In this document: one piece after another, positions 15,300-26,990 of the stretch
Numbering within the stretch: the stretch's first letter is position 1
Layout of the letters: each line of letters opens with the position of its first letter
Assembly: GCF_014640615.1 (NCBI RefSeq)
Contig: NZ_BMHH01000015.1
Coordinates: 57,848 to 121,847, forward strand
Origin: Paramesorhizobium endophyticum
Lineage (GTDB): Bacteria; Pseudomonadota; Alphaproteobacteria; Rhizobiales; Rhizobiaceae
DNA length: 64,000 nt
Reading direction: 5' to 3'
Notes under the pieces: model-generated
Seen by the model: the letters and a program-made list of their open reading frames with translations, nothing else
Told to the model about the DNA's origin: nothing
The model's database searches: none
Position numbers and translations under genes: made by a program

Positions 15300-17030
15300 T
15301 CATGCGCCAGCCAGCGCCTCGGCCTGCAATTCCTGCCATGCCTCATAGGCCGAAAGCACCGTTTCCATCTGCGCCGTGTGGCCGGCGGTGAAATCCTCGC
15401 CATAGATCGTCTCGTCAGGATATTCGGTGATGAGCGTGATCGGCACGGTGTGGCGATTATCGACCGAGGACATGCACGGGAAGCCGTTGACGATGCGGAA
15501 GCCGGTTTCGCCCGCATGGATCTCGTATAGCGCAATCTGGCGGTTGTTATAGTCGAGAAGGCCGGGGATCGCGCCCAGATGCCGCGTCACGCGGTCGAGG
15601 ATCGTCTCGGCTTGGGCGTCCCATCCCTCATGGTGGCGCATGATGAGGAAGAAGCCCTTGGGCAGCGTCCACATGGCGAAGCCACGCGGCACATAGCCGG
15701 AAAGCGGGCGCGTCCATTCGTGCGAGGGGTAGCCGTGCAGGTTCACATGCAGCTTCGCGCCGCTGAGGCTCTCCGCCTTGAGCCGGATTTCCTTCTCATT
15801 GAGGTGCACCCCGTCATTCTCTCGCGTGCGGTATTCCAGATCATCGCCCAGCGCCGTGTAGCGGGCGGCGTGGTGCATGTGGCGGGCATTGTCCTTGCGC
15901 AAGCGCTGGTGCAGCGCGTACCCGTCAGGGTTTTCCAGCGGCGAGACGGTGAAATGCGCGCCAGGACGCTCCGCGAGCCTGCGCGCAGCGCGGATGGCCC
16001 CGACGATGCCGGTCGTCTCGTTCGGATGCTGGCCGCCGCTGATCATGACAGCCGCATCGCCGCCCTTGACATAGCGGGCCAGAAGCGTCCGGCCCGAGCG
16101 CGAACTTGCGGAAAATTCCTCGCCGCCGATCTCCGCCAGCAGCCGCGCAAGCTGCCCCGCAGCTACCGGCTCGCTCGCCGTATCGATAGCTTGCTCCTGA
16201 GCATCGAGAAAGCCCGTGCTGAGCGCCCTCGCCTCGACACGCACCGAAACCGCGCCGTCGCTTTGCACGATCTCCGGCACGATCTGGCCCGGCTTCAGAC
16301 CCCGATCCCCTAGCGGTCGGCCGGATTTCTTCTGGAAGAATTCGAGCAGCGAGAAATAGAAATCCTCATGCAGCGCCTCGCGCAGGCTGACGAACTCGTC
16401 GCCCACGGCAAGCGGAATATCGTCCGCCGGATACGCGACGCGAATGTTGAGTTCCTCGAAATAAGGCTCCGCATCGCCCCAGCCATGGTCCGCCACCGCC
16501 CGGATCGTCTCTTCGAACAGGCGTTCGTAATCCGTCTCAAGCCGTTCGCCGGACTCGTTCCCGATACGCAGCCAGCCGGTAGGAGAAACATTCATTTCCC
16601 CGACGATATCGGCATGGACACGGTTCGGCGCGAACACCTTGACGGTTTCGGATTTGCCGGGCCCAGTCAGCGTCACATCATAGAAGAACTCATCATCCTC
16701 GCGCGGGATAAAATCGATCTTCCTATCCCCCACCAGCGCGGCCAGCGGATAGGCTTCGAGGCGAAACCGGTTGGCGGGAGCTTGGGCATGCACCGGATAG
16801 CGGATTTGGATTGCTTCCACCCCCTCAAGCTCGATCTCCTCGAGGAACGCGAAAAGCAGGGGCTTGTAGGCGCTGCGGATGCGGGCGTTGACGCCCTTTT
16901 CCTTCAGCCGCTCTTCCGCCGCGCGACGGCTTTTCCGGTCGTCGAAGGTCCATGCCTCCAGCGACTGGCCCGGCGCAGCCTTGGCGACTACTTCATCGAG
17001 GATGCGTTCGAAGGTTTTTTCGAAGGTCAT
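15300..17030 (-). CDS. M14-family zinc carboxypeptidase
   Basis: 576 residues from the ATG at 17030 (AAGGTGAT upstream). The zinc ligands of M14 peptidases are visible: H335 and E338 in GGQHPNETTG, and H432 in LHVNLHGYP. E536 in LITEYPDE is the likely catalytic glutamate. The first ~300 residues have no motif I recognise. No signal peptide is seen, so it should act in the cytoplasm. It is the last gene of the peptide-transporter/oxoprolinase operon, which suggests trimming of imported peptides or amides. Confidence 0.85.
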   Translation of the reverse strand: MTFEKTFERILDEVVAKAAPGQSLEAWTFDDRKSRRAAEERLKEKGVNARIRSAYKPLLFAFLEEIELEGVEAIQIRYPVHAQAPANRFRLEAYPLAALVGDRKIDFIPREDDEFFYDVTLTGPGKSETVKVFAPNRVHADIVGEMNVSPTGWLRIGNESGERLETDYERLFEETIRAVADHGWGDAEPYFEELNIRVAYPADDIPLAVGDEFVSLREALHEDFYFSLLEFFQKKSGRPLGDRGLKPGQIVPEIVQSDGAVSVRVEARALSTGFLDAQEQAIDTASEPVAAGQLARLLAEIGGEEFSASSRSGRTLLARYVKGGDAAVMISGGQHPNETTGIVGAIRAARRLAERPGAHFTVSPLENPDGYALHQRLRKDNARHMHHAARYTALGDDLEYRTRENDGVHLNEKEIRLKAESLSGAKLHVNLHGYPSHEWTRPLSGYVPRGFAMWTLPKGFFLIMRHHEGWDAQAETILDRVTRHLGAIPGLLDYNNRQIALYEIHAGETGFRIVNGFPCMSSVDNRHTVPITLITEYPDETIYGEDFTAGHTAQMETVLSAYEAWQELQAEALAGA

Positions 17031-17060
17031 GGGGATCACCTTGTTCTGCCATTTTTGACC

Positions 17061-17102
17061 GCATGATCTTATCCAAAAAGTCTGCAACTTTTGGGATCAT
17101 GC
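17061..17102. repeat. Short hairpin repeat F, copy 2
   Basis: GCATGATCTTATCCAAAAAG pairs with CTGCAACTTTTGGGATCATGC. It fills the gap between the permease and M14 genes, and its right edge overlaps the permease end: the stop codon (TGA, 17097-17099) lies inside the repeat's ATGATCC. Confidence 0.7.
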
Positions 17103-17933
17103 TTGCGGGTCCAGCGTGTCGCGCAGCCAGTCGCCCAGCAGGTTCAGGCCAAGCACAGTCAGCATGATGGCGAGGCCGGGGAAGACGCTGACCCACCACG
17201 CGGTTTGTAAGTAAGTGCGCCCGTCCGCCAGCATACCGCCCCAGCTGGGAATGGTCGGATCGACGCCCATGCCGAGGAAGGTCAGGCTCGATTCGAGCAG
17301 GATGTTGGTGGCGACATTGAGCGTCATCAGCACGATGACCGGGCCGATCAGGTTCGGCAGCAGGTGCTGCAGGATGATGCGCCAGTCCTTGACCCCGATG
17401 GCGCGGGCCGAGAGGATGAACTCCCGCTCGCGTAAGGATAGCACGGACCCGCGCACGAGGCGCGCATATTGCACCCATTGCGAAACGATCAGCAGAATGA
17501 TCGTGTTTGTAAGGCTGCCGCCGATGATGGCGATGAAGGTGATGGCCAGGAGGATGAACGGCATGGCGAGCTGGATATCGGCAAAGCGCATCACCAGCAT
17601 GTCCCAGAACCCGCGATAATAACCGGCGACCAGCCCCACGACGACGCCGACGACCACCGAGCCGGCGACCGATGAGATGCCGACGAGCAGCGAAATCTTA
17701 CCGCCAGCCACCACCCGCGCCAGCACGTCACGCCCGAGCGGGTCGGTGCCGAAGGGATGGGCGGCATTTGTGAAGGGCTTCACGAGCCGCGCCATCAGGT
17801 CGATTTTCTCCGCGCCACCCGGAAATAGCACGTCGGAGAGAAGCACCGCGAGGCAGATGATGGCGGTGAGCGACACGCCGAGAATGAATTCCAGATTTTT
17901 ATAGCGCGACGCGCGTGAGATGCTTGCAGCCAT
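17097..17933 (-). CDS. Dipeptide/oligopeptide ABC permease, DppC type
   Basis: 278 residues with an N-terminal membrane anchor, the DppC/OppC motif HPFGTDPLGRDVLARVVAGG, about six membrane segments and the EAA loop (FILSARAIGVKDWRIILQHL). It forms the inner-membrane channel with the DppB-type protein. The ATG at 17933 is five bases after the partner's stop; reading further upstream would enter the partner gene in another frame. The stop codon lies in repeat F. Confidence 0.93.
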   Translation of the reverse strand: MAASISRASRYKNLEFILGVSLTAIICLAVLLSDVLFPGGAEKIDLMARLVKPFTNAAHPFGTDPLGRDVLARVVAGGKISLLVGISSVAGSVVVGVVVGLVAGYYRGFWDMLVMRFADIQLAMPFILLAITFIAIIGGSLTNTIILLIVSQWVQYARLVRGSVLSLREREFILSARAIGVKDWRIILQHLLPNLIGPVIVLMTLNVATNILLESSLTFLGMGVDPTIPSWGGMLADGRTYLQTAWWVSVFPGLAIMLTVLGLNLLGDWLRDTLDPQA

Positions 17934-17938
17934 GGCGG

Positions 17939-18862
17939 TTACTCCGTGCGGATGCGCGGATCGACAAGCCCATAGGCGATATCGACCAGAAGATTGATGC
18001 CGACGATCAGCAGCGAAAGGACGGTGATGACGCCCTGCAGCACCGGAAAGTCGCGCGCGCCCACCGCGTCGAACGCCAATGTGCCGAGGCCCGGCCAGTT
18101 GAAGACGCGCTCGATGACGACAATGCCGCCCAAGAGCCCGCCGAACTGGATGCCGAAATAGGTGATGAGCGGAATGGCGCAGTTGCGCAGCGCGTGCTTG
18201 TAAAGCACCTTGGTTTCGCTGAGGCCCTTGGCCCGAGCGACCATGATATATTGCGATTGCAGCGTTTCCAGCATGGAGGTGCGCACGAGGCGGACATTGG
18301 TGGCCGTCAGGATCACGCCCATGGTGATGGCGGGCATGATATAGCTCGATAGCCCGACCATGCCGCTCGGCGGCAAGAGGTTTAGCGTTATGGCGAAGAG
18401 CAGCACCAGCATGGTGGCGAGCCAGAAATTCGGGAAGGACAGGCCGACCAGCGACAGAATGCGGATCGCCTGATCCGCCCATTTGCCCCGCGCCGTCGCC
18501 GCCTTGATGCCGAGCGGGATCGACAGGACGATCGAGACCGCGATGGAAACGAAGGCGAGCAGCAGGGTGGCGGGCAGCGCATGGCCGATCAGCGTCGCCA
18601 CAGACGTGCCGCCGACGAAGCTGCGCCCGAGATCGAGCGTCACCAACCCTTTCAGGAAATGGAAATATTGCACGAGGAAAGGCTGGTCGGTCCCCAGCGC
18701 CGCGCGGATGCGCGCCAGATCATCCTCCGTCATGCTTCCGCCGCCCTGGAACATCGTCACCGCCGGATCGCCCGTCAGCCGGATGGCGAAGGAAACCACG
18801 AGCGTGATGACGATGACGACGAAAATGGCTTGCAGGAAGCGCTTGATAAGAAAACCGGCCAT
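17939..18862 (-). CDS. Dipeptide/oligopeptide ABC permease, DppB type
   Basis: 307 residues. It opens with MAGFLIKRFLQAIFVVIVIT, as DppB/OppB proteins do, includes LGTDQPFLVQYFHFLKGLV and DLGRSF, and has the EAA loop QYIMVARAKGLSETKVLYKH and the ending DPRIR. Six membrane segments. It pairs with the DppC-type permease five bases downstream. Repeat element A separates it from the binding-protein gene upstream in the same operon. Confidence 0.93.
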   Translation of the reverse strand: MAGFLIKRFLQAIFVVIVITLVVSFAIRLTGDPAVTMFQGGGSMTEDDLARIRAALGTDQPFLVQYFHFLKGLVTLDLGRSFVGGTSVATLIGHALPATLLLAFVSIAVSIVLSIPLGIKAATARGKWADQAIRILSLVGLSFPNFWLATMLVLLFAITLNLLPPSGMVGLSSYIMPAITMGVILTATNVRLVRTSMLETLQSQYIMVARAKGLSETKVLYKHALRNCAIPLITYFGIQFGGLLGGIVVIERVFNWPGLGTLAFDAVGARDFPVLQGVITVLSLLIVGINLLVDIAYGLVDPRIRTE

Positions 18863-18902
18863 GGGGTGTTCCTCGAATTACTTTATGCGGGAGCGCCGAA
18901 TA

Positions 18903-19059
18903 CCCCCCTCTGCCCTGCCGGGCATCTCCCCCACAAGGGGGGAGATTGGCTGACACGACCCTCCGCCCTCGTCCTGCGACGTCTGCGATTGGTGCCTGGC
19001 GCCAATGAAGGCCAATCTCCCCCCTTGTGGGGAAGATGCCCGGCAGGGCAGAGGGGGGT
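18903..19059. repeat. Palindromic intergenic element A, copy 3 (inside operon)
   Basis: Starts CCCCCCTCTGCCCTGCCGGG and ends with its inverted counterpart AGATGCCCGGCAGGGCAGAG. It lies within the ABC operon, between the binding-protein gene and the first permease gene, where a stable RNA stem would form in the transcript. Confidence 0.9.
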
Positions 19060-19093
19060 GTCTGGCGCTAACGTTGCCTTGAGCGAGCGCCGT

Positions 19094-20626
19094 TCACTCC
19101 ACCGTCACATCCGTCAGCTTCATACGGTTATCCGGCGCCGGGACAAAGCCCTTCACGCGCTTGCTGATCCCGTAAATCGCGTTGGAATTATAAAGCGGCA
19201 CTTCCAGCGCGCGGTCGGCGGCGTATTTCGCCACTTCCTGCAGAACCTTCTCGCGCTGCGTCGGGTCGGTCATCGTCCGCTGCTCTTCCAGAAGCTTGTC
19301 CAGCTTCTCATCCTTGTCATACGGGTTCCACTTCTCGCCCGTGTGGTACATCAGGTAAGCGGTGTTGTCGTAGTCGAAGGTCCAGCCGCCCCATTTCTGT
19401 TGGAACATCGCGCCCGTCTTGCCCTGTGGGATGATGTCGTTGAGCAGGACGTTGGTTTCGTAGGGCTTGATGGTCGCGGTGAGGCCGACCATGGAGAGAT
19501 AGCTGGAAATGACCTGCGCGACCTCATTCATCGTCTGGTCGTTGCCCCTGATATCGATCTGGAGCGGCGTTCCGGCCTTCACGCCGGCCTCGGCGAGCAG
19601 CTTCTTCGCGCCCTCTGGATCGTAGGGAATCGGCTTCAGGTTGGGATCGTAGCCGAAGGACAGCGCGCTCTGGAAGCTCGCGATTTCGGATGCCTGACCG
19701 GCGAGGATCGACTTCACGATGGTGGCGCGGTCGATGGCCATGATGATCGCCTTGCGCACGCGCGGATCGGCGGTGATGCCGTCGCGGGTATTGAAGCGCA
19801 GCGCATCGACCGTCGGTCCGGGGATGGACAGGACTTCCAGCTTCGGATCGTTCTGGATGACCGGGATCATGCCGATGGGGATGGTCGGGGGAATGACGAG
19901 ATCGACCCGCCCGGCCTGCAATTCGGCCACCGCCGTCGCGGGCTCGGCGATGAAGCGGTATTCAAGTTCGGAAAGCTTTGGCGCGCCGCCCCAGTAATCG
20001 GGGTTCGCCTCAAGCTTGATGTCCACCTTCGGCGCATAGGACACGAACTTGAACGCGCCGGTGCCTACAGGGTTCAGGTTGAAATAATCCTCGCCCTTCT
20101 CCCTGATATATTTCGGCGGCACGATCATCGCGCCATAGCCCGCGAGCTTGGTCAGCAGCACCGGGTCCGGCGTCTTCAGCTTCATATCGACCGTATAGGG
20201 ATCGATGATTTCGATGCTCTCGATGGAAGTGTAATTGGAGCGCTGCGGCCCTTTGGAGCCTTCCGCGCCCAGCAGGCGGTCGAAGGTGAACTTCACCGCC
20301 TCGGCGTCGAACGGCTCGCCATTGTGGAACTTCACGTTCTGGCGCAGCTTGAAGCGGATGCGCTTGCCGCCGTCGAGCTCTTCCCAGGATTCGGCCAGCC
20401 CCGGCACCACTTTCAGGTCCGGCCCGCGCCATGTCAGGCCGTCGAAGATGTTGGTCGCGACCGCCGCCCACTGCACGAGAAAGGTATCGATCGGGTCCCA
20501 GCTGCCGGGATCCTGCGGGCTCGAAATGGTCATCTTGCCGGCGGCGAAGGCCGGTGCGGTGAATGCAACGCCTGCCATCGCAAGCGCCACGAAACCCGCC
20601 GTCAGTCCCCTTTTTATCATTGTCAT
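19094..20626 (-). CDS. ABC transporter periplasmic peptide-binding protein (SBP family 5)
   Basis: 510 residues. A signal peptide (basic MTMIKRGL, then a hydrophobic core ending APAFA) is followed by a family-5 solute-binding fold, with motifs ISSPQDPGSWDP, LAESWEELDGGKRIRFKLRQ, VKFHNGEPFDAEAVKFTFDR and the C-terminal RALEVPLYNSNAIYGISKRV. The family binds di- and oligopeptides and some other amides. It belongs with the permeases downstream and the fused ATPase 14 bases upstream. Confidence 0.93.
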   Translation of the reverse strand: MTMIKRGLTAGFVALAMAGVAFTAPAFAAGKMTISSPQDPGSWDPIDTFLVQWAAVATNIFDGLTWRGPDLKVVPGLAESWEELDGGKRIRFKLRQNVKFHNGEPFDAEAVKFTFDRLLGAEGSKGPQRSNYTSIESIEIIDPYTVDMKLKTPDPVLLTKLAGYGAMIVPPKYIREKGEDYFNLNPVGTGAFKFVSYAPKVDIKLEANPDYWGGAPKLSELEYRFIAEPATAVAELQAGRVDLVIPPTIPIGMIPVIQNDPKLEVLSIPGPTVDALRFNTRDGITADPRVRKAIIMAIDRATIVKSILAGQASEIASFQSALSFGYDPNLKPIPYDPEGAKKLLAEAGVKAGTPLQIDIRGNDQTMNEVAQVISSYLSMVGLTATIKPYETNVLLNDIIPQGKTGAMFQQKWGGWTFDYDNTAYLMYHTGEKWNPYDKDEKLDKLLEEQRTMTDPTQREKVLQEVAKYAADRALEVPLYNSNAIYGISKRVKGFVPAPDNRMKLTDVTVE

Positions 20627-20640
20627 TGTCTGCTCCTCTT

Positions 20641-22493
<1,853 letters not shown>

Positions 22494-22497
<4 letters not shown>

Positions 22498-24239
22498 GTC
22501 AGCGCCTCCGCCTTGGCTGCGATGCGGGCGATGATTGCGCCCGATGTCTGCATCGTACCGGCCTCGGCCAGAAGCGTGACGGTTCCCGCTTGCGGCGCGA
22601 TCACGGGCGTTTCCATCTTCATCACATCCATGACAGCCAGCACATCACCCTTTTCCACCATAGCTCCGTCAGCGACATTCCATTGCACGAGCAAACCCGG
22701 CACGGGCGCTGTCACATCGCCTGCGTCGCTTCCAGAGCTGACCGCTTCCGATTTCACACTCTGCCCCGGCATCTGGCCCAGTAATCGCAGGAATGTGTCA
22801 GGAATGCCGATCTCAACCCTTTTGCCGTCGATCTCGATAGGCGCGCGTAACAGCGTACTGTCAGGTATGGGCTCCGGCCGCGCCTCGGCTTCGAGGGCAC
22901 CGGCGAAATCCGTCTCGATCCAGCGCGTGTGGACGCGGAAGTCCTCGCCCGTGAAGTCAGGATGATCGAGCACGGCGCGATGGAACGGCAGCACGGAGGG
23001 CACTCCCTCGATGCGGAACTCGCCCACCGCCCGCCGCGCGCGGGCAATCGCCGCCTCGCGCGTCGGCCCCCAGACGATCAGCTTCGCCGCGAGGGAATCG
23101 AACATGGGCGGGATGACCGTACCCCTGGTTACACCGGAGTCGAGCCGCACGCCCGGCCCGGCAGGGGCGTCGAACGCGGTGATCCGGCCTGCGGACGGAA
23201 GGAAGCCGCGCCCTGGATCTTCCATATTGATGCGGAGTTCGATGGCGTGGCCCCGCGGCTCGGGTGTTTGCGTAATCTCCAGCCGCAGCCCCTCGGCGAT
23301 ACGAAACTGCTCGATGACGAGGTCGATCCCGGTCGTCTCCTCCGTAACAGGATGCTCCACCTGCAGGCGGGTATTGACCTCGAGGAAGGAAATCACCCCA
23401 TCGGCGGAGAGCAGGAATTCCACCGTCCCCGCTCCGGTATAACCCGCCTCGGCGCAGATATCGCGCGCGGCCTTGTGAATCTTTTCCCGCTGTTCAGGCG
23501 TGAGGAACGGCGCGGGCGCTTCCTCGACGAGCTTCTGGTTGCGCCTTTGCAGCGAACAATCGCGCGTGCCGACGACCACGACATTGCCATGGCGGTCGGC
23601 CAGCACCTGCGCCTCGATATGGCGCGGGCGGTCGAGGAACTGTTCGACATAGCATTCGCCGCGCCCGAAAGCGGCCACCGCCTCACGGGTGGCGGATTCG
23701 AAAAGCTCCTTCACTTCATCGAGGTGGCGGGCGATCTTGAGACCCCTGCCCCCGCCGCCATGGGCCGCCTTGATGGCGATGGGAAGGCCGAATGTCCTGG
23801 CGAAATCATAAGCCTCTTGCGCTGACGCAATCGCCCCCTCGCTGCCCGCGACCAGCGGCGCGCCGACCTTCTGCGCGATGCGCCGGGCCTCCAGCTTGTC
23901 GCCCAAAGCCTCGATGACGCCAGGATCGGGGCCGATCCATGTCAGCCCGGCATCGATGACCGCCCGGGCAAACTCCGCGCGCTCAGACAGAAAGCCATAA
24001 CCAGGATGCACGGCATCGGCGCCCGAACGCTTCGCCACGGCGATGAGCTTTTCAATGTCGAGATAGGTTTCCTTGGCCGAAACTCCATCAAGCGCATAGG
24101 CCTCGTCCGCCAGCGCGACAAATGGCGCATCCGCGTCGGCGTCGGCATATACGGCCACGGAGGCAAGACCGTAGTCCTTGCAGGCCCTGTTAATCCGCAC
24201 CGCGATCTCGCCGCGATTTGCTATCAGAACCTTCTTCAT
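22494..24239 (-). CDS. Biotin carboxylase fused to biotin carboxyl carrier domain
   Basis: 581 residues. The biotin carboxylase part opens MKKVLIANRGEIAVRI, has the glycine-rich ATP-grasp loop HGGGGRGLKIA and the LEVNTRLQVEHPVTEE motif. A biotinyl domain occupies the last ~75 residues, with the attachment lysine near residue 541 in VMDVMKMETPV. No carboxyltransferase domain is present in the chain. Both ends overlap neighbours as ATGA: the fused pxpBC gene before it and the ABC ATPase after it. AHS1/AHS2 (PxpB/PxpC-like) domains are the carboxyltransferase of urea carboxylase, so this protein could work with the fused PxpBC. Confidence 0.92.
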
Positions 24240-25987
24240 GCGTCTTTTCCTGAAATGATCCGGGGCGCGAAATCGCCGGTCGCATTGAACTGGATACGCG
24301 CGCCGACGGGTATCTGCCCGGCAAGGTCGAGATGATGGGCGGCGACATTGGCGATAACAGGATAGCCGCCCGTCAGCGGATGATCGACGAGGAACAGCAC
24401 CGGCTGACCGCTTGCCGGCACCTGCACCGCGCCGCGCACCGTCGCCTCGCTTGGTAGTTCGGCATGGATTTTCCGTTCCAGCGCCTCGCCCTCCAGCCGG
24501 ATGCCGACCCGGCTCGACTGCGGCGTCACCGACCATTCCCGCGACAGAAACCGCTCCACCGCTTCTTGGGTAAACCAGTCGGTACGCGGGCCCAGCACGA
24601 CATCGAGAACAACAGTCGCGCTTGGTGAAGGCATGGCGAAGGCTGGAGGTTCCGGCAAGGACACAACCATCCCCGCCGGTACGGTGCGGATGCCGACCTC
24701 ATCGCCCGCTTTCAGCGCGGCGGGGCCGATCTGCGCCAGCGTATCCGTCGCGCAGCTTGCCAGAACCGGAGCGACATCAAATCCGCCCCTGACCGCCAGA
24801 TAGGAGCGCATTCCGCCGTTGGGAACCCCAAGCGAAACCACATCGCCATCGTCGAGCGCGACCGCGCTGTTCATCGGCACGGCGATTTTTCGCCCCTGCG
24901 CGTCGGTGATGATGATTGCCACTTCCGCGCCGGTAACCGCCATCACGCCGCGCCCACGCATGACGAACCTCAACCCGCCAAGCGTAATCTCCAGCGCCGC
25001 CGCGCCCACCGGATTGCCCACCAGCCGATTAGCCGCCTTGAAGCTCGCCCGGTCCGCCGCGCCGGAAACGCTGATCCCCTGCCCCGCCTGCCCGGCCCTT
25101 CCAAGGTCTTGAAACAGCACAGGCAGGCCGGTGGAGAGGATTTCGATGGCGGCGGTCGTGGAATGCCCCTCGCCCTTACCCTCTCCCCGTGAAGAACGGG
25201 GAGAGGGGGGCATCAGCGCCGTCGCTTCTTTTTCTATCGCCGCGCCTGGCAAACAGGAGAGGGCCGAAACGTCCATGTCCCCCTCTCCCCGCGTGCGGGG
25301 AGAGGGTAAGGGTGAGGGGCATTCCACGGCGGTCAACGCATAAGCCCCATCCTCCGCCATATTCCGGAACCGCACCCGGCTCCCCGGCTGCAGCAGCGAG
25401 GCGGGATCGCGGTCGATGTCGAACATGGCAAGCGGCGTCGAGCCGATGAGCTGCCAGCCGCCGGGGCTTGCCTTGGGATAAACCCCGCTGAACTCGCCCG
25501 CCAACCCGACGGCCCCTGCGGGAACCTGCGTGCGCGGCGATATACGGCGCGGCACGGTCAGTCGCAAATCGCCGCCGGCGAGATAGCCGAAGCCGGGCGC
25601 GAAGCCCATGAAGGCGACCACATATTCGCTTTGCGTATGGAGGCGCACCACTTCATCCACGCTCATGCCCAGAAGGCCCGCGACCTCAGGCAGATCCTCA
25701 CCATCATAGCGCACGGGAATCTCGACCAGCGCACTGGATAGCTGCTTCCGCTCGCCGCCCGCCCGCGACGCAAGCGCCCGCACCAGCGCATCCGCGCCGA
25801 TTTCGCCCGTGTCGTATGAGACGAGCAGCGTCCGCGCGGCGGGAATGATCTCGCGGATGCCGGGAACGGGATCGCTCTCCAGCGCGGCGCTCAGCGCCAG
25901 CACCTGATCGAGCCCGGCAAGCTCCACCAGCACATGCCCTGCCCTCACCGGCAGTATCCGCATCGACGTATCGGGCGCTGCTGCCAT
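24236..25987 (-). CDS. pxpBC: Fused PxpB-PxpC (KipI/KipA, AHS1-AHS2) protein with repeat insert
   Basis: 583 residues from the ATG at 25987. About residues 1-220 are PxpB/KipI/AHS1 (FMGFAPGFGYLAG, VPRRISPRTQVPAGAVGLAG, YPKASPGGWQLIG). About 276-583 are PxpC/KipA/AHS2 (FQDLGRAGQAGQGISVSGAA, LEITLGGLRF, LAVRGGFDV, FLVDHPLTGGYPVIANV). PxpB and PxpC are normally separate and, with PxpA, hydrolyse 5-oxoproline using ATP. The ~55 residues between the halves are translated from a palindromic DNA repeat and are not part of either family. It starts seven bases after pxpA and ends overlapping the biotin carboxylase ATG. Confidence 0.9.
   Translation of the reverse strand: MAAAPDTSMRILPVRAGHVLVELAGLDQVLALSAALESDPVPGIREIIPAARTLLVSYDTGEIGADALVRALASRAGGERKQLSSALVEIPVRYDGEDLPEVAGLLGMSVDEVVRLHTQSEYVVAFMGFAPGFGYLAGGDLRLTVPRRISPRTQVPAGAVGLAGEFSGVYPKASPGGWQLIGSTPLAMFDIDRDPASLLQPGSRVRFRNMAEDGAYALTAVECPSPLPSPRTRGEGDMDVSALSCLPGAAIEKEATALMPPSPRSSRGEGKGEGHSTTAAIEILSTGLPVLFQDLGRAGQAGQGISVSGAADRASFKAANRLVGNPVGAAALEITLGGLRFVMRGRGVMAVTGAEVAIIITDAQGRKIAVPMNSAVALDDGDVVSLGVPNGGMRSYLAVRGGFDVAPVLASCATDTLAQIGPAALKAGDEVGIRTVPAGMVVSLPEPPAFAMPSPSATVVLDVVLGPRTDWFTQEAVERFLSREWSVTPQSSRVGIRLEGEALERKIHAELPSEATVRGAVQVPASGQPVLFLVDHPLTGGYPVIANVAAHHLDLAGQIPVGARIQFNATGDFAPRIISGKDA
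25161..25325. repeat. Palindromic element inserted in frame in pxpBC
   Basis: 165 bases, exactly 55 codons. The left end is GGAATGCCCCTCGCCCTTAC then CCTCTCCCCGTGAAGAACGG; the right end is the inverted CCGCGTGCGGGGAGAGGGTA then AGGGTGAGGGGCATTCC. Translated on the minus strand it gives ECPSPLPSPRTRGEG...SPRSSRGEGKGEGHS with no stop. The form is that of an intergenic hairpin repeat, now inside a coding frame between two domains. Confidence 0.85.
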
Positions 25988-25994
25988 GGGCGCG

Positions 25995-26768
25995 TCAGAT
26001 CGCCGCGACAAAGAAACGAATGCCGAGCCCGGCCTCTTCGAGGCGCTCACGCACGCGCCTGGCGATGGCGACCGCGCCGGGGCTGTCGCCATGCACGCAG
26101 ATCGACTGCGCATCGACCTTGGTGAGACTGCCGTCCATGGAGGGAAGCACGCCCTCCCTGACCAGCCGCACCATGCGTTCGGCAATTTCATCGGGATCGT
26201 GAAGGACGGCGCCCTTCTCCCGCCGTGACACCAGCTGGCCATCCGCCGTATAGGCGCGGTCGGCGAAGGCTTCGGCCACGACGGCCAGCCCGGCAGCCCG
26301 CGCCTGCTCGATGAGCGGCGAACCGGCCAGCGCCATCAGCACCAGCGAATCGTCCACGGCGCGTATGGCCGCGATCACATCCGCCGCCTGCCGCGCATCC
26401 ACCGCGATGGTGTTATAGAGCGCGCCATGCGGCTTCACATAGGTGACGCGCGTTCCCGCCGCCTTCGCCAGCCCCTGCAACGCGCCGATCTGGTAGATCA
26501 CATCACCAATCAGTTCCTCGCTCGACGGGTCCATGTTGCGGCGGCCGAACCCGGCGAGGTCGCGATAGCCCACATGCGCCCCGACAGCCACGCCGCGATC
26601 CGACGCGGCCCGCAAGGTCCTGAGGATTCCCGCCGGGTCGCCCGCATGAAAACCGCAGGCGATATTGGCGCTGCTCACCACCTCCAGCATGGAAGAATCG
26701 TCACCCATCTTCCATGGGCCGAAGCTTTCACCCAGATCACTGTTGAGGTCGATTGTCAGCATCCGCAT
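25995..26768 (-). CDS. pxpA: PxpA, 5-oxoprolinase subunit A (LamB/YcsF family)
   Basis: 257 residues. Family motifs are present from the start: [73 protein letters not shown] and [11 protein letters not shown]. PxpA with PxpB and PxpC forms the bacterial ATP-dependent 5-oxoprolinase. The ATG at 26768 (MRMLTID) follows AAGGAA by about eleven bases; the ATG two codons later is also possible. It is the first gene of the operon and is divergent from a GntR regulator. Confidence 0.95.
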   Translation of the reverse strand: MRMLTIDLNSDLGESFGPWKMGDDSSMLEVVSSANIACGFHAGDPAGILRTLRAASDRGVAVGAHVGYRDLAGFGRRNMDPSSEELIGDVIYQIGALQGLAKAAGTRVTYVKPHGALYNTIAVDARQAADVIAAIRAVDDSLVLMALAGSPLIEQARAAGLAVVAEAFADRAYTADGQLVSRREKGAVLHDPDEIAERMVRLVREGVLPSMDGSLTKVDAQSICVHGDSPGAVAIARRVRERLEEAGLGIRFFVAAI

Positions 26769-26990
26769 ACAGCCAATTGTTCCTTGATATGACCTGACGC
26801 TAACAAAGGAGGGCAATCCTGTCCATAGTGTTGAACAATTTTTACCTACTGCCCTATAATTAGGCAAATTGCATAGAAATTGTGCGAAGATGCGTGTTCC
26901 ACGAAATATTTCGAAGGAGACTTCTTGTTGCATGGAGCGAAGCACGTTAGCGGAAGTTATTGAGACTCATGTGAAATAAGGGAGTATCGC

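Noticed and set aside
26850..26866. TGCCCTATAATTAGGCA as a GntR operator between pxpA and its regulator
   Set aside because: Only four-base arms are symmetric; too weak to list as a site.
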